In this document: positions 1 through 10,665 of the stretch, piece by piece
How positions within the stretch are numbered: the stretch's first letter is position 1
Layout of the letters: each line of letters starts with the position of its first letter
Assembly: GCA_022376465.1 (NCBI GenBank)
Contig: JACDTU010000003.1
Coordinates: 868,001 to 932,000, forward strand
Origin: Cubamyces lactineus
Lineage: Eukaryota; Basidiomycota; Agaricomycetes; Polyporales; Polyporaceae
DNA length: 64,000 nt
Direction: 5' to 3'
Program-made: the position numbers and the translations under genes
Notes under the pieces: generated by a model
Databases searched by the model: none
The model's input: the letters and a program-made list of their open reading frames with translations, nothing else
Told to the model about the DNA's origin: nothing

Positions 1-371
1 GTGCACGGCTCGCAGGGCGGGTTTGCGCCACCGATGGCACCAGGCCTTATGTCCTCGCAACGGCCGATGTCGACGTTCTCACTCGCAACAACGGTGAACC
101 CGTTCGCGGGCGGGCCGAGCATGAACCCGGAGCCGACCGACGAGGAGCTCATCACGGCGCTGCGGGCGTATCTGAGCACGCAGGATCTCATGACCGTCAC
201 GAAAAAGTGAGTAGCGTCTACTTCTTTGACTTGTGAGGGTTCGTGGCAGTTGCTAATGGCTGATTTAGGACTGTACGGGAGGCAATGCAACAGCGGTTCC
301 CTAAGGCGGACCTGTCTGGGCGGAAGCAGTTCCTGAACGACGCGATCGACAACATTCTCTCGCAGTCATAG
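1..371 (+). CDS. Chitin synthase, C-terminal end (DEK_C domain), partial
   Basis: This is the 3' end of a gene that begins before the window. The frame is open from base 1, and an intron (207-268, GTGAGT...TTTAG, with a CTAAT branch site) joins to a last exon ending at TAG 369-371. The final ~55 residues read PTDEELITALRAYLST, then a TVTKKTVREAMQQRFP-type segment and LNDAIDNILSQS. That is the helical DEK_C domain found at the extreme C-terminus of fungal class V/VII chitin synthases, which polymerise GlcNAc at the plasma membrane for the cell wall. The Gly/Pro/Met-rich stretch before it is the usual linker. The catalytic and any myosin-motor domains lie outside the window, so the class is inferred from the tail alone. 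Another DEK_C protein is possible but less likely. Confidence 0.82.
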
Positions 372-1125
372 ACATTTTAGACTGACGACGACAGCCACGG
401 ACGCAGGCGCGGCCGTGGTGTTCTTGCTTGGTATCAGTGTGGGGTTGAGGCGCTGGTTGATATGGTGGGCTTTGCCCGCGGACTGCTCACTCATTGACAT
501 TTTGGACTTCTGTGACTACACCGTTTTTTCTTCTCCTCCCCGTCGTGTCTGAACCTTTCTCCCTGACTCCCCTCCCTCTCTTATCTGTCTCTCTCGTTGC
601 ATCGAACGTTACGGTTACGGACTAGTCGCACTCGCATCATCAGTCATTATAGCAGCATTGTAGTAGTCGTTGGACAGACAGGCCTATCTAGTGATCTCAT
701 ACTATCTGCCCTCTCATTCAGTGACCCTGGTGAAGGAATGGCACCATGCCCACTCGAGCTGCAAGTATGCATGGTATGGAACGGCTGTTTGCCCGGCGAG
801 CGTTTGTCGTACGGAGTGGCCGATGCGCGTGTTTTTGGTGGGAAGGGTCACGAGGATGACGGAGGGAGTAAAAGTAGCCGGGTGATTGTTGGGCAAGTAG
901 TGACCCCACACTTCAAGTTGCAGCTGGCTACGTCTCGCTCTCCTCTGGACCTCCGCCTCCTCTTCCACGTTCGCTGCCTCTTGTAGACTCTCCCCAACAA
1001 CTTCTCTAGACGGCTTTACCAAACATTAATTCCCGCCCCCTCAGCCACTCCGCCGCAGCCACCCACTACGCCTTTCTAGGACTGCCCCAAAGTGCTGCTA
1101 TATGACCCCCTCCGCGCCCTGAGCC
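372..1125. other. Intergenic region, 3' UTR and promoter
   Basis: No gene is seen. It contains the chitin synthase 3' UTR and a pyrimidine-rich tract at about 521-600 (runs of CT and CCT), a common fungal promoter or transcription-start feature, ahead of the gene that starts at 1126. Overlapping ORFs on both strands look like chance open frames. Confidence 0.5.
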
Positions 1126-3990
1126 ATGGCCTCCTCGCTCCGCACTCCAGACAGCCCCCCACGCCTCGGCCGCGCGCCGTCCTACATCCACTTCACTCCT
1201 AGGCGCGCCATGGCCTCATTCGAGAACCTCGTCGTCCTTGCTAATTACGAGGAGCACTTGCGCGAGGCGCGCAAGGTCGTCTGGCGCGATCGCGGCGAGA
1301 AGCCTGTCGAGGTCCTGGACTTGGGAGAATGCTTTGAGCATGCGTGCCGCGGGGGACTCCGTACGTGGTTTCCTGCTATGTATTTGTGAAAGTCGGCCAT
1401 ACTTACCGTGCGTTTTTGGTGGGGCGGGGCGGTGAGTGCAGGCGCGGGCACACTTGCGTTCGCGATCCGCTCGGGCGTGAACTTCATCCTCCTCTTGACG
1501 CGTATCAAGCGAATCCCAAAGTAAGTGCTGAATATTTGTGTGAAGCCTTCCGCCTCTTGCGCGATAATGTACTGCTGTTCTACGCGTGCTCGAGGGGTAC
1601 GTCCGCTTGTGCCGCTCCACGGCGTTAGCGGACATGCCGAGAATAAGGCGTTCGCACAGAAGGTTTGGCGTGGGGCTAGCCATCCAGTTACCTCGGGATC
1701 TGCGCTCTCTGTATATCTGGATGCCTTGCATTCTACGACTTCCCGTATGCCCATATGCAAGCTTGGCGAAGCAAGAGTTCATTGGACCTCCACGATCATC
1801 TCTCAGCCGTCGGCATAGATTGGATCCGTTGAGTCTTTCACGTCGAGAGCATGCGACAGCTTCCGTCCGCAAGATAGCCCATGCTTGAGATTTAGATGGT
1901 TCAATCCTCCGCATCTCCATAAACAGACGTTATGTGCTATCCATCATACTGGATCAGCGCGCTCTTGAGCGATGTATGTAGTGCGAAGAACTTGTGACTG
2001 ACCCGGATTTGTTTCCTAGACGGTTTCGCTTGAGTCTAATTCGGCATGCCCTCTTCGGCGAAGACTCCGTCCGCTTTGCAGCGATGCTCGGTACGCCCTA
2101 ATCCGCCTTCGTCGATCCACCCTTACACCAATACACTCTAGCGTCGTTCGTTGGCTTATACAAATTCATCCTTAATGCCCTCCCTATCCTTCTCCCCCAA
2201 CCTCAACCGAAGGACACGACACATGCACGGACGCGCTCCTTATTCCGGGCATCCCTACCCAGTGGTTCGGGTAAGGCCCCGATGGACTCTCCATTCGACG
2301 ACGAGAGCGTCGAAGAGGCAGAGCTTGGTCTGCCCCAGCGCACGAGAGGCACGCGACACGCCCGTTTGTCTGCGAGCGCGCAGGCACACCAGAAGTGGAT
2401 ACGAAAACGCACGCGATGGTGGTACTCCGCATTTGCGGGTGCTACTGCGGGCGCGATCGCGATAATGTTCGAGAAGAAGAGTAGGAGAGTCGGCATCGCC
2501 CAGCAGATGTTCGTTCGGTAAGTGTGCGAGATTACTAAGTGAGTCTGGAGAAGGAATTTCGGGCTCATGATGGACAAAGTGGGCTGCAGGGCTCGTTCAA
2601 CGCTATGTCAGACAGGCACGGCTTTAAGATCCCTCACGGAGACGTAATCGTGTTCACACTATGGTAATCCGCCCTTTCATCTCGATATATGCCACAAGCA
2701 CTGATAGTTTACCGCTGCAGCTGTGGGCAGATCATGTATGCATTCCTCATGCGACCAGATACACTCCCGCACTCGTATAATAAATGGTTTGTCCGGATTC
2801 TTATCAGCGTTGACCTTAATGCTGAAGCTCGTACATCCAGGATTCAGGTGGCGTCCAAAGTCCCAGAAGAGGCAGTGAAGTCCAACCTTACACTCGTCCG
2901 CGAGGGCTACTTCGACCCCGACGACCTCGAAAGAGTGCTACAGTACCCCGTAAGTCGTTTTGTCCTGTCCGCCGTGGCTGCAACCGATCTTACATGCTCG
3001 CAGGGCATCACCCCGTCGAACTACGCCTACCTCGCTGACAGGGTCGCGAAGGCACGTCTGCCCGAGGGATTACGTTCATACGGCCCGCATGTAGTGCCCT
3101 GCGAGGCCGTGCACCCCGATATCGACTCGTGTCTGACAGTGCAGGTTGCGCATTTCTGGGAGGTCTTCCGGTGGATGCTGCCCATATACGGCGCACTGCA
3201 TACCATTCCGATGATGCTCTTCCGCAGGAAGACGTTCTTGCAGCGCCCCGGGCGCATGCTTCTTCGTGCGGCGCTCGGCACAGCGCGTAGCTCAGCATTC
3301 TTGGGCGTGTTCGTCGTGATATACCAAGGTACGCGCCCTGTCTTCTTCCGCTCATCCTGGTAAGATCCGGACGTATGTACTAACCTGCAACGTACACAGC
3401 ATACTTCTGCGGGAAGCATAACCTATACCACAAGTTGATGGCGCTCCGCAATACGAACAGCGGACGCTCGCTACTCGCGATGCTCGCAAAGCGGTTGCCA
3501 CCTGTGTGGGTCGAGCTGCTTATCTCGAAGTACTCGTTCTTCCTCGGAGGCCTGCTCTCGGGTTTGTCGCTGTTCGTCGAGGAGAAGCGGAGACGCGAGG
3601 AGCTCGCGATGTACGTCCTTCCGAAGGGCTTGGAGAGCGCGTGGGTCATGGCGAGGGGCAAGGGATGGGTGTTTGGCATGGGGCGGTACGGAGACGCGCT
3701 GGTGGGTACCCTAGAAGCAACACGCATTGACTCGCAGGACATTGACCCTGCTTTCGTAGTTGACGGCCATCGGGATGGGCATGGTGATGGTAAGCGCTCT
3801 GCACTCGCCTCCGTATAACATCACTCACACTGATCGCACCCGCGTCGACAGAGCACTTACCAGGCACGTCCTTGTTGTCTCTTCTGCCCTTGCGACAGGG
3901 ATGCTGACCATCGTTCCTCTCTAGAACGATCCGCACCACCTCTCTGGGCTTGTCCGACGCATCCTGTACCAATTCGTCGGCCCGAATTGA
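1126..3990 (+). CDS. TMEM135-like multi-spanning membrane protein
   Basis: A many-exon gene of roughly 600 residues. The ATG at 1126 opens MASSLRTPDSPPRLGRAP. Exons then give a hydrophobic segment (AFAIRSGVNFILLLT), a WWYSAFAGATAGAIAIM segment, MYAFLMRPDTLPHSYNKW, a Cys/His motif CEAVHP following LRSYGPHVVP, further membrane segments (FLGVFVVIYQAYFCGKHN, WVELLISKYSFFLGGLL), and a C-terminus SGLVRRILYQFVGPN ending at TGA 3988-3990. These features match the fungal TMEM135 N-terminal-domain family. In animals TMEM135 (PMP52) acts in peroxisomal and mitochondrial membrane biology; the fungal role is not established. Two splice features are odd: an intron of about 500 bp (1521-2020) and a GC-AG intron after a 12-nt exon near 3851-3862. 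The family call is firm, the exact C-terminal exons less so. Confidence 0.78.
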
Positions 3991-5094
3991 TGTGTGCCGC
4001 ATCGGATACAATATACCACTCAGGACTGGACAGAAATGGACGCGTCTATACAGCTCAAATTCATCGCCAAGGTGTGTATACCGTACTCATGGCACCGAGC
4101 CCCGACACATAGGTAGACGACGTTGTGAATCCTGCCCGCTGCGACCGTGACGCGCTACCTTCATGACTACTGTACGTTGCGTATTCTATGCAGCGCTACT
4201 CATGATCCTTGAGACGAAGATTTACCTGGAGACTGCTGTGTCGGCGTGCAGCGCACGAAGTACCAGGCTTCCGGTTGATGCACCCGCAGCTCGGCGTTTT
4301 TGCAGGGAGTGTTTGTGAGATTGTTGGCATCTCGAGCCCACCTTCCGTCGGCGGCGTGTGCCATCACCGGGCATGAGTCATAGCGGACGCTGTAATCAGC
4401 TATGACTGTTGTGCCCCAAGGCTCACTTCAGCCCTCTTGCTGAAGACACTCGCTACAAGGAGTCAGCGCTGTGGATTGGCAACGTATATCTTGGGATCCG
4501 TATGCCCAATCACGACAATACTCTATGAGTATTTGACGAAGCGACCCTCGAAGCGACATACATTCCTCAGACCTACATCCGTTGCTCATTCGTACGAAGC
4601 TCGAAAGAGAAAACAAGAAACATACTGCATCTGACGCCACCACGATAAGCGATGGCAGATGCGCGCGCGCCCGTGACTCGACCGCAATCGCTCTTGACAA
4701 TAGACCTATAGATGTGCCAACCAGTACTACTGCTCTGATACCATTCGACTCGAACTCTTCATAAATCACCACCTTCAGATAACCCTTGACTGCTGAGGCA
4801 TCAACCCGCGCTGCCGTGAGCCATCCCTGGCTCACCAGATAGACTTGAGCACCTCAGTGCAGGGTGCACTGCCATCGAGTTCTGAGCCTCTGAGGCTCTC
4901 TGAGGTGGGTGACGTGGCACACACATATAGCACTACATACGATTCGTCATCCGCACTTTCTCCCTCATCCTCAGTACCCCCATCGACTCTTACTACCAAG
5001 TCAAGCACAACCACCGGTGAGCATCACAACTCACATCCTATGGATTCGAAGTATTCAGTGAACCATCCCTAGTCCCGCACCCCCAATCGATATC
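3991..5094. other. Intergenic region, no supported gene
   Basis: It contains the 3' flank of the TMEM135-like gene. Open frames exist on both strands (for example minus-strand 4428-4835 and plus-strand 4845-5072), but they lack a recognisable domain or convincing splice partners. A Ser/Thr-rich plus frame at 4845-5072 might be a lost upstream exon of the ORF at 5095; no clean intron joins them. Confidence 0.4.
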
Positions 5095-5616
5095 ATGGTC
5101 TCCGCATTGAGCCGGTTCTTCACATCCACCTCCCCCAAGTACCCGTCCGCCATCATCCTCATAGGCCACAGCCGGTTCTTTGCCTTTGTGTACATCATAC
5201 CGGAAACCGGCGATCTGGAGGCCTTGTCTCGGCGATGCAACAACCCGCGCGATGATCAATTCCGTGTCTCCCACACGGAAGAGGTGTCTCGCGAGCAGCT
5301 TGGCACCGTCACGCTTCCCGAAGATGAGCGCAATGCTATCATCACCCTCTACTATGAAGTGCTTGCCAAAGCGACCGAGCTGTCGAGAGAAACTGGGGTC
5401 CGATCAAGCGGGGCCGACAGGAGACCACAGGACGTCGCGCTACTGGTGGAGCAAATTCTGAAACCAGCAGCGCTCAGTGCGATGAAGGCTCTTGACTCGG
5501 AGGTGCAATCGCATGACACCGCGGAGAAAGCGACTGTACCTATCTACATTGTTCAGGTCGAACGCTCCAAGCCCGACTGGATCACGTCTCGTGAGCCCAA
5601 GAGCATTCGCTCTTGA
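5095..5616 (+). CDS. Hypothetical protein, single exon, 173 residues
   Basis: I do not recognise this protein. An ATG at 5095 opens an uninterrupted 173-codon frame with balanced, coding-like composition: a hydrophobic start (SAIILIGHSRFFAFVYIIPE), then a charged, helical-looking body with EDERNAIITLYYEVLAKATEL and DVALLVEQILKPAALSAMKAL. It has no cysteine clusters, signal peptide or catalytic motif that I can name. The N-terminal hydrophobic run is too short and interrupted to call a membrane anchor. It sits alone in a 2.6 kb stretch between two clear genes. It may be a lineage-specific gene, or the surviving exon of a decayed one. Its length without stops in GC-rich DNA is suggestive but not proof. 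Confidence 0.38.
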   Translation: MVSALSRFFTSTSPKYPSAIILIGHSRFFAFVYIIPETGDLEALSRRCNNPRDDQFRVSHTEEVSREQLGTVTLPEDERNAIITLYYEVLAKATELSRETGVRSSGADRRPQDVALLVEQILKPAALSAMKALDSEVQSHDTAEKATVPIYIVQVERSKPDWITSREPKSIRS

Positions 5617-6581
5617 GCGTGCATCTACCCGGGCCCACCAATTCTGCTTATTTTGGATTTTCTGGATTTTCGGCTTGATATGCACTCCCCTTGCTCTTAT
5701 ACGTGTATCGTGTATCATGAACCTCCTTGCGACTTCGGGTATAGCGTGATCGGTGTACTGTCTCGGGATCGTCTTGTTTATGCACAAGTTACACTGCAGC
5801 ATCTCTCCCAATTTATACGATCTTCAGTATGCACCTCATTCCGAACTTGTACCTCGTCCCCAAACCTACAAGAGAGACACCGTCGAGTATCTGGGTCTCA
5901 ATGACCGTGGTACGCAAACCTCGCCTGGGCGCTCATCATATCAGCTGAGATGATGGGACTTTGGAAGACATTCGTCACAGTCCTGCTCGTCGCTGTTTCC
6001 TTGAATAGGCGGCTTGGGACGCGCTGATCGATTTCGAGAGAACTGCGCAGGGATATCCGGACGAGGTAGTACCAAGCACATTTCCCAACGTTGCGCCCAA
6101 GTAATGCCCAGGTATCGGGATCCGGATACATGATGCGTCTCATATTGGGGAGACGGTGTGGCCAGTACTAGTACTCACTTGTCGGATATGCCCCCCCCCC
6201 CCTTTCCCCACTGGCAGCTTCAAGTTGGTCGTACCATGGTCCATCATCTTGCGACGTCTCGGCGTGCTGAAGGAGCGTCAAAACTATCAAGTTTGTTTCC
6301 CACCTTGGCACACCGCATTATAGAGTTGTCGAGCAAGCCGTTGTCGCGCGACCGTCGTCGGGAGTGAGCATGTGTTTCAAGAAAGTGACAGTATCGGGAA
6401 GTGCCACTCCGGGCGTTTGACATTGTGGGTCCAACCGGTGACCGGGACCGCGCGCTTGCCGGGTTGGCTTGCAACCACCATCCCCGCGCTAGCCGGTATG
6501 TCTCATGAGTACTTACAATGAGCGTAGAGTTGAAACTCAATCATTACAGCGTATGTTCACATTCTTGTGCTATCATCGCAG
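5617..6581. other. Intergenic region with a 12-base C run
   Basis: No gene is supported. Short hydrophobic frames at 5640-5750 and a frame with an HKLHC string near 5786 were examined and not accepted. A homopolymer of 12 C lies at 6191-6202. The last ~200 bases are the promoter of the Nudix gene. Confidence 0.35.
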
Positions 6582-7933
6582 ATGTCCTCAACACGCGGCA
6601 GCGGCTTGAGACTGCTACAGTTTCACCGGCCACAGTTCGACGTCAGTAGAACGCCTATTCCAGAACTCACGACAGAATCTCGTAGGTACGTTCCATGAAA
6701 TCCGGCCCGCGTTGCCATACATTGACTGACCAATCAATTTTGTATCAAATGCAGATGCATACAGACGTTGGCTGCTTATCGGCCTCCCAGATCCCCTTTG
6801 AAATACCCCAAGTCACGATGTGCAGCTGTTCTCGTCGCACTCTTCGTAGGCCGCATGGGCGATTTATATGTGCTTCTCAGCCGGTCAGGATCCGCCCGCT
6901 CAGATACGTCTCTGACGTGCTAATCTCCGTGTTTTATCGTAGACGGGCGTCCTCGCTACGTACCTACGCAGGTGATACCGCCTTGCCTGGAGGCAAGTGG
7001 GAACCCAGAGACAGAAGCGTCGAACAGACCGCGGTGAGTTGTAGCGGCTATTGGATGCGGGCTCATGGCTAATTATCACCTATAGAGACGGGAAGCATAC
7101 GAGGAAGTGTGTATTCTCTGCTCAGATGCGTTGTGGACAATCCGTATTGAGTTCTGCAGATAGGTCTACCTATGGATTACAAGAAGGTACCCCTGTTGTG
7201 TATCCTTGAGCCTTTCCTAGCAGGAAATAGACTCATCGTCACGCCGTAAGCATGTCTCATTGCGATTCCATGGTCGAGCTTGTGACTGACTGATTGTGTA
7301 TATTAGTGTCGTGGTACTTATACTTGACAAGACACTAAGAGTGAGAGTCTGAATTTGACGACCCACACATATCAATACCACTCACGAAGCTTTGCGTAGC
7401 CTATCCTGAATAGAGCCGAAGTGACATCGCTCTTCTCGCATCCGCTGAGGTCCTTCCTGCAATCGGAGCCGCCGTTCCCATTGGAGCCTGAGATGCTCGA
7501 GCTGAAATACCATACATATACGGACTATGAGTCCAATACCTACCCCGGCAGGGTACGAATGCACACCTTCCTCACTGGCAGAGAAGCGGGAGGGACCAAG
7601 CCCATATTCGGTTTGACTGCGTAGGTCGCCACCTTGACTCTGAACGCCTGTCACACAACTCACATTCACTACAGTTCTATCCTGATTGAGGTGGCGAAGA
7701 TAGGCTACGCTCGAGAACCCGACTTTGAAGCATATGCTCCTGGACAGCCTACGACGCTACAACGGATTGCTTACGCGCTCCGCCACGATCCCATTTTTCG
7801 CGAAGCCGAACGCGCGGAGGGGATTGATCCGGACAAGACACCGGACCCCTCGAGCCTTGGCCAGAGCCATACAGCTGATGCGGAGATGAGCCGTCGGCGG
7901 AAAGGACGGATGTTGTTGCGTGTGAAGTTGTAG
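6582..7933 (+). CDS. Nudix hydrolase (CoA/acyl-CoA pyrophosphatase type)
   Basis: About 312 residues over eight exons, starting at ATG 6582 (MSSTRGSGLRLLQFHRP). The Nudix box lies at residues ~92-117. It reads ALPGGKWEPRDRSVEQTA, continues across an intron as RREAYEE, and across another as IGLPMD. This satisfies GX5EX7REUXEEXGU, with the Arg-Glu-x-x-Glu-Glu metal site intact. The order of the flanking segments (an N-terminal RRAAVLVAL-like strand, the LPGGK loop, a later PILNRAEVTSLFSHPL and HTFLTGREAGG) fits the NUDT7/NUDT8/Pcd1 group, which cleaves CoA and its derivatives to 4'-phosphopantetheine and 3',5'-ADP. Members are often peroxisomal with a C-terminal SKL-type signal. This protein ends -RVKL, a near miss, so peroxisomal targeting is only possible. 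An ADP-ribose or other nucleotide substrate is the main alternative. Confidence 0.85.
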
Positions 7934-8446
7934 TCAACGGATGGACCTAGGATATCGTCTCTGCTTCATTTCTGTACCATAGTTGCCTTCTTATTATCTG
8001 CATTGCAATCATTACGCTCTCCGTCTGAGACTGCGACCATCAGCGCGTTGGCGGCGCTGCAATGTGTATTCGTACGTAAAACATCGTCAAAATCATTCCT
8101 CATGGTGTTGCTCGCGCTTGTACTCAGCACTCGGTTGTATATCAGATGCGAGATACCGCTCATCATTCATACTCCAAGCCTCGTCTTGACCTCGCTGGAG
8201 CTAAGACCTGTATATTGCTGGTCGTGGTTGCGGTCGGCGCGCATGAGCGGAAATGGTCGAGCGTGTGCTTAAAACGGCAGCTGACATAAGCACGCCTCGC
8301 GCTCTCCACGCCCATTTGTTGCGGGCGGTGAGCTTGTCTTCGCTGAAGCCTTTCTCTCTCCCACCACCCTCCACCTTGGACCCTCAGCAATACCTTCACC
8401 TTCTAACGCTCTGACGACGCACAACGACAACTTTACGACCTTTCTT
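7934..8446. other. Intergenic region, no gene seen
   Basis: It contains the Nudix 3' flank and the promoter of the gene starting at 8447. The last ~100 bases are rich in C and CCACC/CTCC, a typical fungal 5' leader. Confidence 0.4.
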
Positions 8447-9971
8447 ATGCCGCAAGTATACCGCCGACATTCAGAGTACACCTCTCGCCCCACCGCCCCC
8501 CCTCGCCGCCGCTCGAGCATGGCGCCACCGGGCCCCCAGCCCACCGACGCCGATGACTCTATCGTCCTCGCCGACCTCGTGCGCACGGGAGAAGCATCAC
8601 GGCTGCGCAGACGAGGAGCAATGCGTCTGGACCATGGCCCAACGGCGGTCGCGCGCGCACCCCTTGTCAGTGGCAATCCCGCTGGCCCCAGCTCCTACGC
8701 ACCGCCTGCGCGTCCCATTGTGATAGAGCCATCCCGGACGCCTAGTCCTGAGCTCAATGCTGACGAAAATGGCGGAGACGAGTACACATACACCGCAGGA
8801 CCTGCCTGGAGGGGCTGGGATATGTCTCCTACCCGTGAGGGTCGTCCGGAGGGCGTGCAGACTGTCGAGATCCTCAACGAGACCATACAGGCAGGCCAGT
8901 CCTATACTCTTTATTGTGGAGGCGAGGATGTGCCACTCTCCGACGACGAGGACGAACGTCCAGAGCCATTCAAGCCCTCGATATTCCCTCTTATGCCCTC
9001 CTCAGGCATTTCACCCTCCCCCAAGCCCGTGGGTAAGTCAATACGCAGGTCAAACGGTTGTGGTGCGCTTGTACATGTGCGTGCGTACCCCCAACGGCCA
9101 CGCGGAGTATGGATGGCAAAAGAGGACGCCTCTGAGACCGTCGTGGGTCTGGACGCGCAGTATTGCGACCATCCGGCGATGGACAAGATGCTGAAAAGCG
9201 CTTGCGGTTGTATCAGAGAGGGCATAGGGTGCTCAGCATGGTGCGTCTCAATCGCCGTCCGTCTGGTAACCATTGAATCTGACTATTCAATGCAGTGGGA
9301 ACACGCTCGGAACTCGTTATATACCATGCCAGGCGGCGTCCGAGAGCTTTTTTGCTCCCAGCCCGCCGGCGTCCGCAGCGTCGTCGCCTCCCAGGCCAGT
9401 GCGCCCCTTTGGGCCGAGCTATTGGAATGCGCGCTCGACACCCCAGCATCGTCGGAACTCATCATCTTCGGGCGTGTCGCGGGCAGCCCCATCGTCCTAC
9501 TACACGTTCTTCGCTGACCGGGTGTCGTCATCCCCATCGTACGAGTTCTCCAGTTCGCCTCGTAGTCCTACCCCAGAGGCGTTCCGCCGGGCGGCAAGTA
9601 GAGCAGGCTCCCCTGAGATGGACTATGGCTACAGATGGACAGCGTCCCCCGTGCCTATCAACGCTGCGTTGCCTGGCGGAGACGCCCCTGCGCCCACGAC
9701 CTACCTCACCGCCCCCTTATCCCCCGTCTTCGCCCTTCCCCCTCTACCGCCGATCAATCGCTCCCCCAGCCAAATGCGCCCTCCGTCGGCGCCCATCCGT
9801 GTCCCGCGCGTTGGTTTGGATATGCGCTCCCCGAGTGGTCCTCTGACCACCCCTCGTGGGGAGCAGGGTATGCAACTGGGGATGGACGTTGACCCAGACG
9901 GTGTACCCCTGTCAGACCTTGAAGTGCCCGGCTCCCCTGACAAGGAAGGCATGTCGTGGCCAGGTCGCTGA
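8447..9971 (+). CDS. Conserved-looking protein with a Cys-rich (probable zinc) core in a disordered chain
   Basis: Two exons (8447-9240 and 9296-9971) give about 489 residues. The intron completes a CxxC: the join reads GIGCSACGNTLGTRYIPC. The ordered core is residues ~200-290: NGCGALVHVRAYP, then VVGLDAQYCDHPAMDKML, SACGCIREGIGCSACGN and LGTRYIPC. The spaced cysteines look like a zinc-binding fold, and CxxCGN-xLG recalls the second half of Yippee/Mis18-like zinc domains; this is a resemblance only. Both flanks are Pro/Ser/Arg-rich and probably disordered, with an acidic DDEDE patch near residue 165 and SP/TP sites that suit proline-directed kinases. I cannot assign a function; a regulatory or adaptor role is a guess. 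The single-gene structure is well supported. Confidence 0.72.
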
Positions 9972-10665
9972 TCGCTGTCAAATCCTCTCCCCGGCCTACA
10001 GAGCCTCTACCCGACCGTTCATAGAACCCGGGGACATGATAATGAAGTGAAACCCGGACCGAACCATGACCATAACGACTTTTTGCTGAATGTCTCCAGA
10101 GTGTCGCCCGCCCTCCCGCTAATGTGATAGGCTTGCATGAGCCGGCTTTACGTCCTCGACCTGTCTATAGATGTCTCTTCTTGCATGTTCTTTATACCAT
10201 CACCGCATACCATCTGCCTCTGTAGTATATATATCTTTGCTTACGCTATGTATCTGGAATGCAATGACCTCTTCACGCTGCTTTATCGTCCTCTCCGGTC
10301 CGAAACCGATTCCCTCCAGTCGCTCGTTGTCAAAATGAACTGCATGAAGAGCACGCCTCGAGATCTACGCGAGAAATGCTGTGTATTGCATGATGGCGTC
10401 CGCCATCTCTCGCCATGTGCAACGTCTGCATGTGACGCCGCAGTGGCAGACGCACTGACCGATCGAGACAACTGCGTTCACGTTCCCCGGGCGTCGATTG
10501 TGGATGAGATTATCTGCAGGCCGTCTCGGAGGTCTGCGAGTCCTCTTAGGCTGCTCAAGGCCCACGCCTCCTTCCTCCCTCGCTTTCTTACGCTCTCGCG
10601 GCAGGACTCCTCACCTAACCACGACTACTGCTACGACAATCACAGCTAGGACATTCACATCGACC
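9972..10665. other. Intergenic region
   Basis: It contains the 3' UTR of the preceding gene (10000-10260, T/A-rich) and the leader of the peptidase gene. From 10504 the frame is open into the peptidase start codon (see findings). Confidence 0.4.

Noticed and set aside
5753..6110. A plus-strand frame with an HKLHC string (near 5786) and a later AWDALIDFE segment, recalling the UstYa/DUF3328 family
   Set aside because: The motifs are in the wrong order, the second HxxHC motif is missing, and the frames do not join into a coherent gene.
6181..6210. Run of 12 C as a possible regulatory or G-quadruplex element
   Set aside because: It is a single homopolymer tract without the spaced G-runs needed for a quadruplex; it more likely reflects slippage.
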